NCBI RefSeq assembly: GCF_049860805.1
Contig: NZ_CP187555.1
Location: forward strand, 5,084,001-5,148,000
DNA: 64,000 nucleotides
Direction: 5' to 3'
Source of the DNA: Parabacteroides sp900760525
GTDB lineage: Bacteria > Bacteroidota > Bacteroidia > Bacteroidales > Tannerellaceae
Both the position numbers and the translations under genes were made by a program. Shown in pieces: positions 1-6,862 of this stretch. The notes beneath the pieces are model-generated. The model made no database searches and was not told where the DNA came from. It worked only from the letters and a program-made list of their open reading frames with translations. The stretch's first letter is position 1; the number at the start of each line of letters is the position of its first letter.

Positions 1-227
1 CGTAATCCCTCCCATGACCAGGCCAAGGCACTGCTTCTTATGCTCTCAAACATGTAAAACGGCAAGTAATAATCGTCTAAAATATAGGATGGCTGGTTAT
101 AAATGCGTTCCTTTGCAACGTTGTCCGATGGGAACATCAAGGGGTGACTGGTGGCGGTTTATATGTAAAGACGAATTCTTTCACGTTTTGGGCACAAATA
201 AACACGTACACGTTTGAAACTTTAATT

Positions 228-434
228 ATGAAAATTGGTAGGATGGGTTGTCGCTTGGTTCAGGCGGCAACCCTTGCTGCTTTTATACATATAGTCTTTA
301 CAAGCGAAGTTATAGCCCAGGATCCTACTGATTTGGATAAGGATGATGTACCGGGGCGGATGCTTACGCGCTCAGCTATTTTTTTATGCCTATGCAGATA
401 CGTTTTCCTAAGAATAAATTGGGTTGTCCAATGA
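228..434 (+). CDS. short putative secreted protein, possible gene remnant
   Basis: This is an unrecognised ORF of 68 codons. I chose the ATG at 228 over the in-frame ATG at 144 because it opens with a signal-peptide-like stretch: basic N-terminus, hydrophobic LVQAATLAAFIHIVF, then a possible cleavage after SEVIAQ. An acidic segment follows (DPTDLDKDD). After about residue 50 the frame crosses a run of seven T at about 380-386 and its tail looks unlike protein (FLCLCRYVFLRINWVV). A one-base slip at that run would give another tail that stops almost at once, so this may be the broken 5' end of a larger exported protein. Bases 1-227 upstream show no gene I can support. A function cannot be given. 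Confidence 0.3.
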   Translation: MKIGRMGCRLVQAATLAAFIHIVFTSEVIAQDPTDLDKDDVPGRMLTRSAIFLCLCRYVFLRINWVVQ

Positions 435-462
435 TAAAGGTGTGTGGTCGGCTTTTTTTCAC

Positions 463-470
463 TACATTTG
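463..470 (+). promoter_or_regulatory. TAnnTTTG -7 box upstream of the MurNAc cluster
   Basis: TACATTTG fits the Bacteroidota primary sigma -7 consensus and lies 42 bp before the first gene of the cluster. I see no convincing TTTG at the usual -33 distance, so this is a moderate call. Confidence 0.45.
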
Positions 471-512
471 TGATGCGGGAAAGCCGCGGACAACCGTGAA
501 AACACGAAGTTT

Positions 513-1448
513 ATGAATGATTTGGTACAACAGATAGACTTGCTTCTTCTCTATCAAAAGCAGGATTGGAAACTGGCAAGGGAGAATTATGCTTCTTTGG
601 CAAATGTACAGACGCGCTATTTCCAGGATGATTACAGGACAACGGTTCTTCAGTTCAACCCTGAACGGATTCGTTCTTCGGCCGCAAAGATCGACAAGGA
701 ATCTTTGCAGGCGCGTCCTTGTTTCTTCTGCCACCGGCCGGAAGAACAAAAGGGAGTGACATATAATGATGCCTTTGAGATATTGGTAAACCCTTATCCG
801 ATTTTCGAAGATCATCTGACCGTCCCTTTGCGGTGGCATGAAAAACAGCAGATAAGGCCTTATTTCGGGGATATGCTGGACCTGACTTCAGATTTGCCCG
901 GATATGCCCTGTTTTATAATGGCCCGAAATGTGGTGCTTCAGCCCCGGACCATTTGCATTTTCAGGCAGGAAGGAAAGAAGAATTTCCGGTTGTGAGAAA
1001 TTGGCAGAACATCCCGAAACAGGTGGTCTGGGAAAGTGAACGGACCGGTTTCTATGCTTCTTCCGGTCATCTTCCGGTCAGTTTCTTCTTAGTGTCGGAA
1101 AATAAAGGTGAGGCGGTTGCCGTCTTCGAACTGTTTTACGATCTGATGCCGGTCAAACCGGATGATTACGAACCGATGATGAACCTGTTGGTATGGCAGG
1201 AGGAAGACGCTTGGATTACTTGTATCTTCCCCCGGAGAGAATTGCGTCCTTCCTGCTATTATGCCGAAGGAGATGCCAATATCCTGATCAGTCCGGCAAC
1301 GGTCGAGATGGCCGGTTTGTTTGTAGTCCCTTTGGAAAAGGACTTCAAGAAAGTGACCTTTGCCGATTTGGAAAAGGTCTGGAAGGAGGTGAGTATAACC
1401 GAGGAAGAGAAGAATGAACTCATCCGGAAAATAAGAGAAGAAGCATGA
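513..1448 (+). CDS. DUF4922 protein, HIT/GalT-like nucleotidyltransferase fold
   Basis: A cytoplasmic protein of 311 residues with no signal peptide. A CxxC pair (CFFC, residues 70-73) is followed by GPKCGASAPDHLHFQAG, giving an HxHxQ triad at about H147, H149 and Q151. That combination recalls the GalT/Ap4A phosphorylase branch of the histidine-triad superfamily, whose members transfer nucleotidyl groups to or from sugar phosphates or dinucleotides. I assign it to DUF4922 from memory of the family. Its substrate is unknown. It is first in a cluster and overlaps the following permease gene by 4 bp (ATGA), which implies translational coupling and a link to MurNAc or GlcNAc phosphate handling. 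The link is inference. Confidence 0.75.
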   Translation: MNDLVQQIDLLLLYQKQDWKLARENYASLANVQTRYFQDDYRTTVLQFNPERIRSSAAKIDKESLQARPCFFCHRPEEQKGVTYNDAFEILVNPYPIFEDHLTVPLRWHEKQQIRPYFGDMLDLTSDLPGYALFYNGPKCGASAPDHLHFQAGRKEEFPVVRNWQNIPKQVVWESERTGFYASSGHLPVSFFLVSENKGEAVAVFELFYDLMPVKPDDYEPMMNLLVWQEEDAWITCIFPRRELRPSCYYAEGDANILISPATVEMAGLFVVPLEKDFKKVTFADLEKVWKEVSITEEEKNELIRKIREEA

Positions 1449-2755
1449 CACCATTTAAACCTTTGTCTGATAAACCATCCGTACGGTCCCCCTGGTTCTG
1501 GGTTCCTTCCCTGTATTTTGCGCAGGGAATACCTTATGTTGCGGTGATGATCGTATCTGTCCTGATGTATAAGCGCCTGGGAGTATCGAATACCGATATC
1601 GCCCTTTACACGAGCTGGCTGAATCTGCCCTGGGTGATCAAACCTTTTTGGAGTCCTTTTGTGGACTTGTTGAAGACCAAGCGCTGGTGGGTGGTCACTA
1701 TGCAATTGTTGATCGGGGGCGGGCTTGCCGGAGTTGCGTTTACGATCCCGACGGCGTTTTTTTTCCAGGCTTCATTGGCCGTCTTCTGGTTGCTGGCTTT
1801 CAGTTCCGCCACGCATGATATTGCGGCGGATGGGTTTTATATGCTGGCCCTCGATTCGCATGAACAGGCATTCTTTGTCGGCATCCGTAGCACGTTTTAC
1901 CGGATTGCGATTATAGCCGGGCAGGGTGTGTTGGTCATGTTTGCCGGATTCCTGGAAAACAGTACGGGGAAAATTCCGCTTGCCTGGTCTATTACGTTCT
2001 TTATTTTAGGAGGGCTGTTTTTAGCTCTGTTCCTGTATCACCGGTATATACTCCCATGTCCGAAAGGAGATAAACCTTCTGCAACGGTGACTCCTTCCAC
2101 TATTTTTAAAGAGTTTTTCGCAACTTTCGCCTCCTTCTTCAAAAAGAAACAAGCCTTTGTCGCGATCCTGTTCATGTTGTTATACCGTTTCCCGGAAGCC
2201 CAGTTGGCCAAATTGGTGACGCCTTTCCTGGTCGATCCACGCGAAGTGGGAGGTTTGGGGCTTTCGACGACCGAAATCGGGTGGGTCTACGGGACGATCG
2301 GGACGATCGGCTTGACCTTGGGCGGAATATTGGGAGGTATCGCTGCTTCGGCCGGAGGATTGAAGAAATGGATCTGGCCCATGGCGTTGGCAATTTCCCT
2401 GCCCGACGCGGTCTTTATCTATTTGAGCAGTGCCTTGCCCGAAAGTTTGTGGATCGTCAACATTTGCGTTTTTATCGAACAGTTCGGCTATGGTTTTGGT
2501 TTTACGGCCTATATGTTATATCTGATTTATTACTCTGATGGAGAGCATAGAACGGCCCATTATGCCATTTGTACGGCGTTCATGGCCTTAGGCCTGATGC
2601 TTCCCGGAATGGCGGCCGGCTGGTTGCAGGAACAGATCGGATACGAAAACTTCTTCTGGTGGGTGATGGGATGTTGCTTAGTCACATTGCTTGTCACGGC
2701 CTGCCTGAAGATCGATCCTGAATTTGGGAAAAAGAAGAAACAAGGAGGAAACTAA
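1445..2755 (+). CDS. murT: AmpG-like MFS permease, probable MurNAc transporter MurT
   Basis: A polytopic inner membrane protein of 436 residues with about 12 hydrophobic segments. The N-terminal block (FWVPSLYFAQGIPYVAV) and the segment with ATHDIAADGFYMLAL are typical of AmpG-type major facilitator permeases, which import anhydro-muropeptides or amino sugars. It overlaps the DUF4922 gene by 4 bp and is followed after 15 bp by a BadF-type kinase, with MurQ further on. The same permease-kinase-etherase set is known as murTKQ in Tannerella forsythia, where MurT imports MurNAc. I infer the same role here; import of anhydroMurNAc or muropeptides is the alternative. Confidence 0.75.
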   Translation: MTPFKPLSDKPSVRSPWFWVPSLYFAQGIPYVAVMIVSVLMYKRLGVSNTDIALYTSWLNLPWVIKPFWSPFVDLLKTKRWWVVTMQLLIGGGLAGVAFTIPTAFFFQASLAVFWLLAFSSATHDIAADGFYMLALDSHEQAFFVGIRSTFYRIAIIAGQGVLVMFAGFLENSTGKIPLAWSITFFILGGLFLALFLYHRYILPCPKGDKPSATVTPSTIFKEFFATFASFFKKKQAFVAILFMLLYRFPEAQLAKLVTPFLVDPREVGGLGLSTTEIGWVYGTIGTIGLTLGGILGGIAASAGGLKKWIWPMALAISLPDAVFIYLSSALPESLWIVNICVFIEQFGYGFGFTAYMLYLIYYSDGEHRTAHYAICTAFMALGLMLPGMAAGWLQEQIGYENFFWWVMGCCLVTLLVTACLKIDPEFGKKKKQGGN

Positions 2756-2770
2756 AAATATTAGTTTTGT

Positions 2771-3625
2771 ATGGGAACGAAAATGATATTGATTGCGGAT
2801 GGAGGTTCTACGAAAACCGACTGGAGCGTTGTGTCCGGCAATCAGGAAATAGACCGGATCAAAACACGGGGGATAAATCCTTTTTTTCAGACGGAAGAAG
2901 AGATTTCGGCTGAAATAAGGGACAATTTGATCCCCCAAATCAAGAAATATGACTCTATCGAAGCCGTTTACTTTTATGGCGCCGGTTGTGCATTTCCCGA
3001 AAAAAATGAGGTTTTACGCAGGGCTATCACCTGTTATCTGCCCGTTCGGGTAGAAGTAGGCAGCGACTTGCTGGCAGCCGCCCGCGCCCTTTGTGGCCAT
3101 AGCCCCGGCATTGCCTGCATCTTGGGGACCGGCTCCAATTCCTGCCTGTATGACGGGAAGGAGATCGTCCGGAATATATCTCCCTTAGGTTTTATCCTCG
3201 GAGATGAGGGAAGCGGCGCCGTGCTTGGTAAATTGCTGGTAGGGGATGTGTTGAAGAACCAGTTGCCGGTAGCCTTGCAAGAGGCTTTCTTTGCGGAGTT
3301 CGGCCTGACACCGGCTATGATTATGGAAAAGGTCTATAAACAACCTTTTCCGAATCGTTTCCTGGCAAGTTTATCTCCTTTTTTAATCCGGCATATAGAA
3401 AATCCGGCGATCTATAACCTGGTGAGCAATAGTTTTCGAGGTTTTTTTGCCCGCAATGTCATGCAATATGATTGCCGTCAGGATCATCCAGTCCATCTAA
3501 TAGGCTCCATTGCCTGGTATTACCAGGATATATTGAGAGATATAGTCCGTGAGTTCGGGCTTCGTTTAGGTACGGTCGTTCAAAGTCCGGTTCATGGTTT
3601 GATCAGATATCACAGTATTTTATAA
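2771..3625 (+). CDS. murK: BadF/BadG-family sugar kinase, probable MurNAc kinase MurK
   Basis: A protein of 284 residues of the BadF/BadG/BcrA/BcrD ATPase family, which includes N-acetylglucosamine and N-acetylmuramate kinases. The phosphate-1 loop is ADGGSTKTDWSVV near the N-terminus, and a second nucleotide-binding loop, ILGTGSNSCLYDG, is near residue 117, followed by GDEGSGAVLGK. It would phosphorylate imported MurNAc at O6 to give the MurQ substrate. A second in-frame ATG at 2783 begins exactly at the conserved strand (MILIADGG) and may be the true start. It lies 15 bp after the permease gene. A GlcNAc kinase is the main alternative, but MurQ in the cluster favours MurNAc. Confidence 0.8.
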   Translation: MGTKMILIADGGSTKTDWSVVSGNQEIDRIKTRGINPFFQTEEEISAEIRDNLIPQIKKYDSIEAVYFYGAGCAFPEKNEVLRRAITCYLPVRVEVGSDLLAAARALCGHSPGIACILGTGSNSCLYDGKEIVRNISPLGFILGDEGSGAVLGKLLVGDVLKNQLPVALQEAFFAEFGLTPAMIMEKVYKQPFPNRFLASLSPFLIRHIENPAIYNLVSNSFRGFFARNVMQYDCRQDHPVHLIGSIAWYYQDILRDIVREFGLRLGTVVQSPVHGLIRYHSIL

Positions 3626-3643
3626 ATAATAAATTTTTGATGT

Positions 3644-4762
3644 ATGTCGATATTAAAGTATTTTTTAGCTGGGTTGTTAATTATGGCAATAACATCGTGT
3701 ATGCAAAAGGAGAGTGAATTGTTTTTGTTTGTCGGATCGTATGCCGATGCGTCGGAGCCGGGTATCAATCTGTATCGGTTCGATGTGGAGAAAGGGACGG
3801 CTGTGCCGGTGAAGAGCCTGTCGGGTATTCAGGACCCCTCTTATTTAGCCGTGAGCCAGGATGGCAAGTTTGTTTATTCGGTAAGTGAAACGGCCGTGCC
3901 GGATGCAAAGGTATGCGCCTATTCGTTTGACAAAAGCACCGGAACGCTTTCTCTGATGAACGAGCAGAAGACGGACGGGAGCGCTCCCTGCTATATCTGG
4001 GTGGACAGTAAATGCCGGATGGCTGCCACGGCCAATTATAACGGCGGGAGCATCAGTGTTTTCCCGATCTCGGCCGATGGCACTCTGCAACCGGCAAAAG
4101 TATATGCGTATGAAGGAGGCACGCCGGGGTCCGAACGCCAGGCAGTCCCGCACCTGCATTGCGTCTACACCTCGCCGGATGGGAACTATTTGTATGCCAA
4201 TGACCTGGGAACAGACCGAATCTATAAATACGAAATCATCGCTTCCGGTGAGGGCTTGAGCCTCCGGGAAGGCACGCCGGCATCCTTTGGCCTGCCGGCA
4301 GGAGAAGGACCCCGCCATACGGTTTTCCACCCGAACGGGAAATGGGCTTACCTGATCAGCGAGCTTTCGGGACGCGTCGCTGTTATGAATTACGACAAGG
4401 GCAACCTGACCCCGGTCCAGTTTATCGAAGCCGACACCTTGCACGTCTCCGGTAGCGGCGATATACACATCACGCCGGACGGCCGTTTCCTGTATGCCTC
4501 CAACCGTCTGAAAGGCGACGGCATCGCGATTTTCTCTATCGATCAGGCAGACGGGCAACTGACGAAAGCCGGCTATCAGCTAACCGGCATCCATCCGCGT
4601 AATTTCATTATCACTCCCAACGGCAAGTTCCTGCTTTGCGCCTGCCGGGACAGCAATGTCGTGCAAGTGTATGAAATAGACAAGCAAAGCGGCTTATTGA
4701 AAGATACGGGAAAAAACATCCGGGTAAGCAAGCCGGTCTGCCTGAAGTTTACGAATATATGA
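3644..4762 (+). CDS. lactonase-family seven-bladed beta-propeller lipoprotein
   Basis: A protein of 372 residues with a lipoprotein signal ending in the lipobox ITSC (Cys19), so it is probably anchored in the periplasm-facing or outer membrane. The body carries repeated propeller-blade patterns such as DPSYLAVSQDGKFVYSVSE, VHPNG-like turns and HITPDGRFLYASNR, as in the lactonase (6-phosphogluconolactonase-like) family. Its place between murK and murQ is odd because those enzymes are cytoplasmic while this one is exported. It might open a lactone form of a muramic compound before uptake, or act on an unrelated lactone; both are guesses. Calling it a pentose-pathway enzyme is unlikely given the export signal. 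Confidence 0.8.
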   Translation: MSILKYFLAGLLIMAITSCMQKESELFLFVGSYADASEPGINLYRFDVEKGTAVPVKSLSGIQDPSYLAVSQDGKFVYSVSETAVPDAKVCAYSFDKSTGTLSLMNEQKTDGSAPCYIWVDSKCRMAATANYNGGSISVFPISADGTLQPAKVYAYEGGTPGSERQAVPHLHCVYTSPDGNYLYANDLGTDRIYKYEIIASGEGLSLREGTPASFGLPAGEGPRHTVFHPNGKWAYLISELSGRVAVMNYDKGNLTPVQFIEADTLHVSGSGDIHITPDGRFLYASNRLKGDGIAIFSIDQADGQLTKAGYQLTGIHPRNFIITPNGKFLLCACRDSNVVQVYEIDKQSGLLKDTGKNIRVSKPVCLKFTNI

Positions 4763-4778
4763 ATGTGATATTTTTTAG

Positions 4779-4786
4779 TAGCTTTG
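4779..4786 (+). promoter_or_regulatory. TAnnTTTG -7 box before murQ
   Basis: TAGCTTTG matches the -7 consensus and lies 22 bp upstream of the murQ start, in the 46-bp gap after the lactonase gene. It suggests murQ can also be transcribed separately. No clear -33 element is visible. Confidence 0.4.
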
Positions 4787-4808
4787 CACCTGCAAATCGT
4801 AATAAGCT

Positions 4809-5624
4809 ATGTCATTCATCAAGATAACAGAACAGGATTCCCGCTATAACGACCTGGAACGGAAATCCGTCCGGGAGCTGCTCGAAGATATCAATACGGA
4901 AGATCAGAAGGTGGCGTTGGCCGTCCGGAAGACGATCCCCAAAATAGAAGAATTGGTTCTGCAGATCGTACCCCGGATGAAGCAGGGCGGACGTATCTTT
5001 TATCTGGGAGCCGGAACCAGCGGACGCTTGGGGGTTTTGGACGCTTCTGAAATCCCCCCGACGTTCGGGATGCCTTCCTCTCTGATTATCGGCTTGATAG
5101 CCGGTGGCGATACCGCCCTACGCAATCCGGTGGAGAATGCCGAAGACGATGAGGAACGCGGCTGGCAAGAATTGTTGGAGCACCAGATCAATACGAAAGA
5201 TACCGTGATCGGCATTGCAGCTTCCGGGACGACTCCCTATGTGACCGGCGCCCTCCGCAAAGCACGCGAACAGGGCATCCTGACCGCCTCGATCACCAGC
5301 AATCCCGACTCGCCGATGGCGGCGGAGGCCGATGTGGCAATCGAAATGATTGTCGGCCCGGAGTTCGTCACCGGCAGTTCCCGTATGAAATCCGGTACGG
5401 GACAGAAAATGATCCTGAACATGATCTCCACTTCCGTCATGATCCGGCTTGGACGGGTAAAAGGAAACCGGATGGTCAATATGCAACTCACCAATCAGAA
5501 ACTTATAGACCGTGGAACCCGTATGGTCGCCGAAGAATTGGGCCTTCCCTATGACCAGTCCCGCCATTTGCTGCTGATGTACGGCTCCGTTCAGGAGGCC
5601 GTCGAGGCTTACCGCAAGGCTTAG
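4809..5624 (+). CDS. murQ: N-acetylmuramic acid 6-phosphate etherase MurQ
   Basis: Cytoplasmic lyase of the SIS fold that cleaves the D-lactyl ether of MurNAc-6-phosphate to GlcNAc-6-phosphate and D-lactate. The protein has 271 residues, slightly shorter than the usual near-300. Signature segments are GAGTSGRLGVLDASEIPPTFG (about residues 63-83), GIAASGTTPYVTGAL, and the SSRMKSGTGQKMILN block, all characteristic of MurQ. It is the last gene of the MurNAc cluster and gives the cluster its functional identity. The product feeds amino-sugar catabolism or cell wall recycling. Confidence 0.95.
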   Translation: MSFIKITEQDSRYNDLERKSVRELLEDINTEDQKVALAVRKTIPKIEELVLQIVPRMKQGGRIFYLGAGTSGRLGVLDASEIPPTFGMPSSLIIGLIAGGDTALRNPVENAEDDEERGWQELLEHQINTKDTVIGIAASGTTPYVTGALRKAREQGILTASITSNPDSPMAAEADVAIEMIVGPEFVTGSSRMKSGTGQKMILNMISTSVMIRLGRVKGNRMVNMQLTNQKLIDRGTRMVAEELGLPYDQSRHLLLMYGSVQEAVEAYRKA

Positions 5625-5694
5625 CGGAAAAAACGAAAGTCGGTAATAGCTTTATTTTTCTATAAGAAGATGGGAAATATATGGAAAATATCTT

Positions 5695-5702
5695 TATATT
5701 TG
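5695..5702 (+). promoter_or_regulatory. promoter -7 box for the cobalamin riboswitch RNA
   Basis: TATATTTG is a perfect TAnnTTTG match placed about 10-15 bp before the conserved riboswitch structure begins, so the riboswitch RNA appears to be made from its own promoter rather than by read-through from murQ. Confidence 0.6.
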
Positions 5703-5709
5703 TCCCATG

Positions 5710-5885
5710 CATTGTTCCTGCTTCGCAATCTGCGGAAAAGGATTAAAAGGGAATCGGGTGTAAATCCCGGACAGTCCCGCTGCTGTAAGCTTCATAGACG
5801 GATTGGGCAATTCTTTTATGCCACTGACGAAAAGTTGGGAAGGCGCTCATACCGGAAGTAAGTCAGAAGACCTGCAACGCATATA
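5710..5885 (+). ncRNA. cobalamin (B12) riboswitch aptamer
   Basis: Conserved elements of the cobalamin riboswitch occur in order: an AAAAGGGAA block with GGTG and CCCGGACAGTCCCGCTGCTGTAA (5745-5788), ATGCCACTG (5818-5826), GGGAAGGCGC (5838-5847), and the B12 box AGTCAGAAGACCTGC (5861-5875). These aptamers bind adenosyl- or other cobalamins and normally switch off B12 transporter or B12-independent enzyme genes. Here no such gene follows. The next ORF starts 270 bp on, after a strong hairpin with a T-tract, and has its own promoter-like element. The aptamer core looks intact. Confidence 0.92.
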
Positions 5886-5900
5886 TTTTCGACGGCTTCG

Positions 5901-5945
5901 AGGAAAGGCCGGAAGAGAACAGTGAAGCCGCAGGCTTTTGCCTTT
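5901..5945 (+). promoter_or_regulatory. possible riboswitch expression-platform hairpin
   Basis: GAAAGGC near 5903 can pair with GCCTTTC near 5939-5945, and an inner AAGCC/GGCTT stem is also possible. This sits just behind the B12 box, where a switching helix would be expected. No start codon of a long ORF lies nearby. Confidence 0.3.
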
Positions 5946-6006
5946 CTTAATCTCCGTTTCCCGTAGCCTATTGTTCTTGTTTTTAATTATTTTGCCATAA
6001 TAATTA

Positions 6007-6068
6007 GGAAAAGAGGCATGAACCTGTGTGCGGGATGAGCTCCGCCCCCGGTTCATGCTTTCCTTTTA
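6007..6068 (+). terminator. terminator-like hairpin ending the riboswitch RNA
   Basis: The arm GGAAAAGAGGCATGAACC (6007-6024) pairs with GGTTCATGCTTTCC (6050-6063), with a smaller GCGG/CCGC helix in the loop, followed by TTTT. It would end the riboswitch transcript at about 360 nt without any coding region. Confidence 0.7.
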
Positions 6069-6094
6069 CGGGCGGCAACACTTAGGCGGTGATA

Positions 6095-6126
6095 TTTGTT
6101 TATTATTGGAAAAGTGCGTTTATTTG
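6095..6126 (+). promoter_or_regulatory. promoter of the outer membrane protein gene
   Basis: TTTG at 6095-6098, a 20-bp spacer, then TTTATTTG at 6119-6126 (one mismatch to TAnnTTTG). It lies downstream of the riboswitch terminator, so the following gene seems to be transcribed independently of the riboswitch. Confidence 0.5.
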
Positions 6127-6156
6127 TAATTCGTATTAACTAATTAAAGAAAAAGT

Positions 6157-6744
6157 ATGAAGAAGATTGTAGGGCTTATATTGTTGGCAGTAATGGCGTT
6201 GATTGCCGTGCCTGCGAAATCCCAGATTAAGTTCGGTATAAAAGGCGGTTTGAATATTTCGTCTGTCCATTTCAACAAGGACATTGTCGGAAAGGATAAT
6301 GTGACTGGATTTAATATCGGTCCGATGGTGGAGGTGATGGCTCCGGTGATGGGAGTGGGCTTTGATGCGGCTATCCTGTACTCGCAAAAAGGGATAGGCG
6401 TGAAGAGCGAGAAAGACATTAAGAATGACTATATAGATGTGCCGGTCAACCTAAAATGGAAATTCGGCTTGCCGATTGTCAAAGGCTATCTGGCTGCCGG
6501 TCCGTATGTCGGTTTCCGTGTGGGAGGCGATAAGTTCTGGGATATTCCGGGATCGGTCGGAGACCAGTTGAAGGCAAAGAGTTTCAATGCCGGTTTGAAC
6601 TTGGGTGCCGGTGTGGAACTGATCAAACATTTGCAGGTCGGTTTTAACTATGCTCTCGGTTTGACGGATGATTATAGCGCATCCAAGTTCGAATTAAACG
6701 GTAAGAATCGCGGTTGGTCTGTTACGGCCGCCATCCTGTTCTAA
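6157..6744 (+). CDS. outer membrane beta-barrel protein (PorT/porin-like)
   Basis: A protein of 195 residues with a Sec signal peptide (MKKIVGLILLAVMALIAVPAKSQ, likely cut near residue 22) followed by KFGIKGGLNISS, the usual opening of small Bacteroidota outer membrane barrels. Alternating polar and hydrophobic strands run to a C-terminal strand ending in an aromatic residue (WSVTAAILF). Function is unknown; members range from small porins to PorT-like proteins. It is bracketed by its own promoter and a terminator. Its nearness to the orphan B12 riboswitch raises the possibility of control by read-through, but the intervening hairpin argues against that. Confidence 0.8.
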   Translation: MKKIVGLILLAVMALIAVPAKSQIKFGIKGGLNISSVHFNKDIVGKDNVTGFNIGPMVEVMAPVMGVGFDAAILYSQKGIGVKSEKDIKNDYIDVPVNLKWKFGLPIVKGYLAAGPYVGFRVGGDKFWDIPGSVGDQLKAKSFNAGLNLGAGVELIKHLQVGFNYALGLTDDYSASKFELNGKNRGWSVTAAILF

Positions 6745-6779
6745 AAAGGAATAAAGAAGATTCGTGATCAGATAAACGG

Positions 6780-6809
6780 AGGCCGGGCTTTAAGAGTCCG
6801 GCCTTTTTT
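6780..6809 (+). terminator. intrinsic terminator after the barrel gene
   Basis: GGCCGG at 6781 pairs with CCGGCC at 6798 around GCTTTAAGAGT, followed by six T. It separates the barrel gene from priA. Confidence 0.85.
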
Positions 6810-6811
6810 GT

Positions 6812-6819
6812 TACTTTTG
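6812..6819 (+). promoter_or_regulatory. TAnnTTTG -7 box for priA
   Basis: TACTTTTG is a perfect -7 match immediately behind the terminator and 43 bp before the priA ATG. Confidence 0.55.
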
Positions 6820-6862
6820 GCATCGCGAAGAACAATAGGTTTATTATATAAACAGAATAAGA

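Noticed and set aside
2762..2769. Promoter -7 box TAGTTTTG just before murK
   Set aside because: It would start transcription at or after the first ATG and has no -33 partner; the 15-bp gap suggests cotranscription with the permease.
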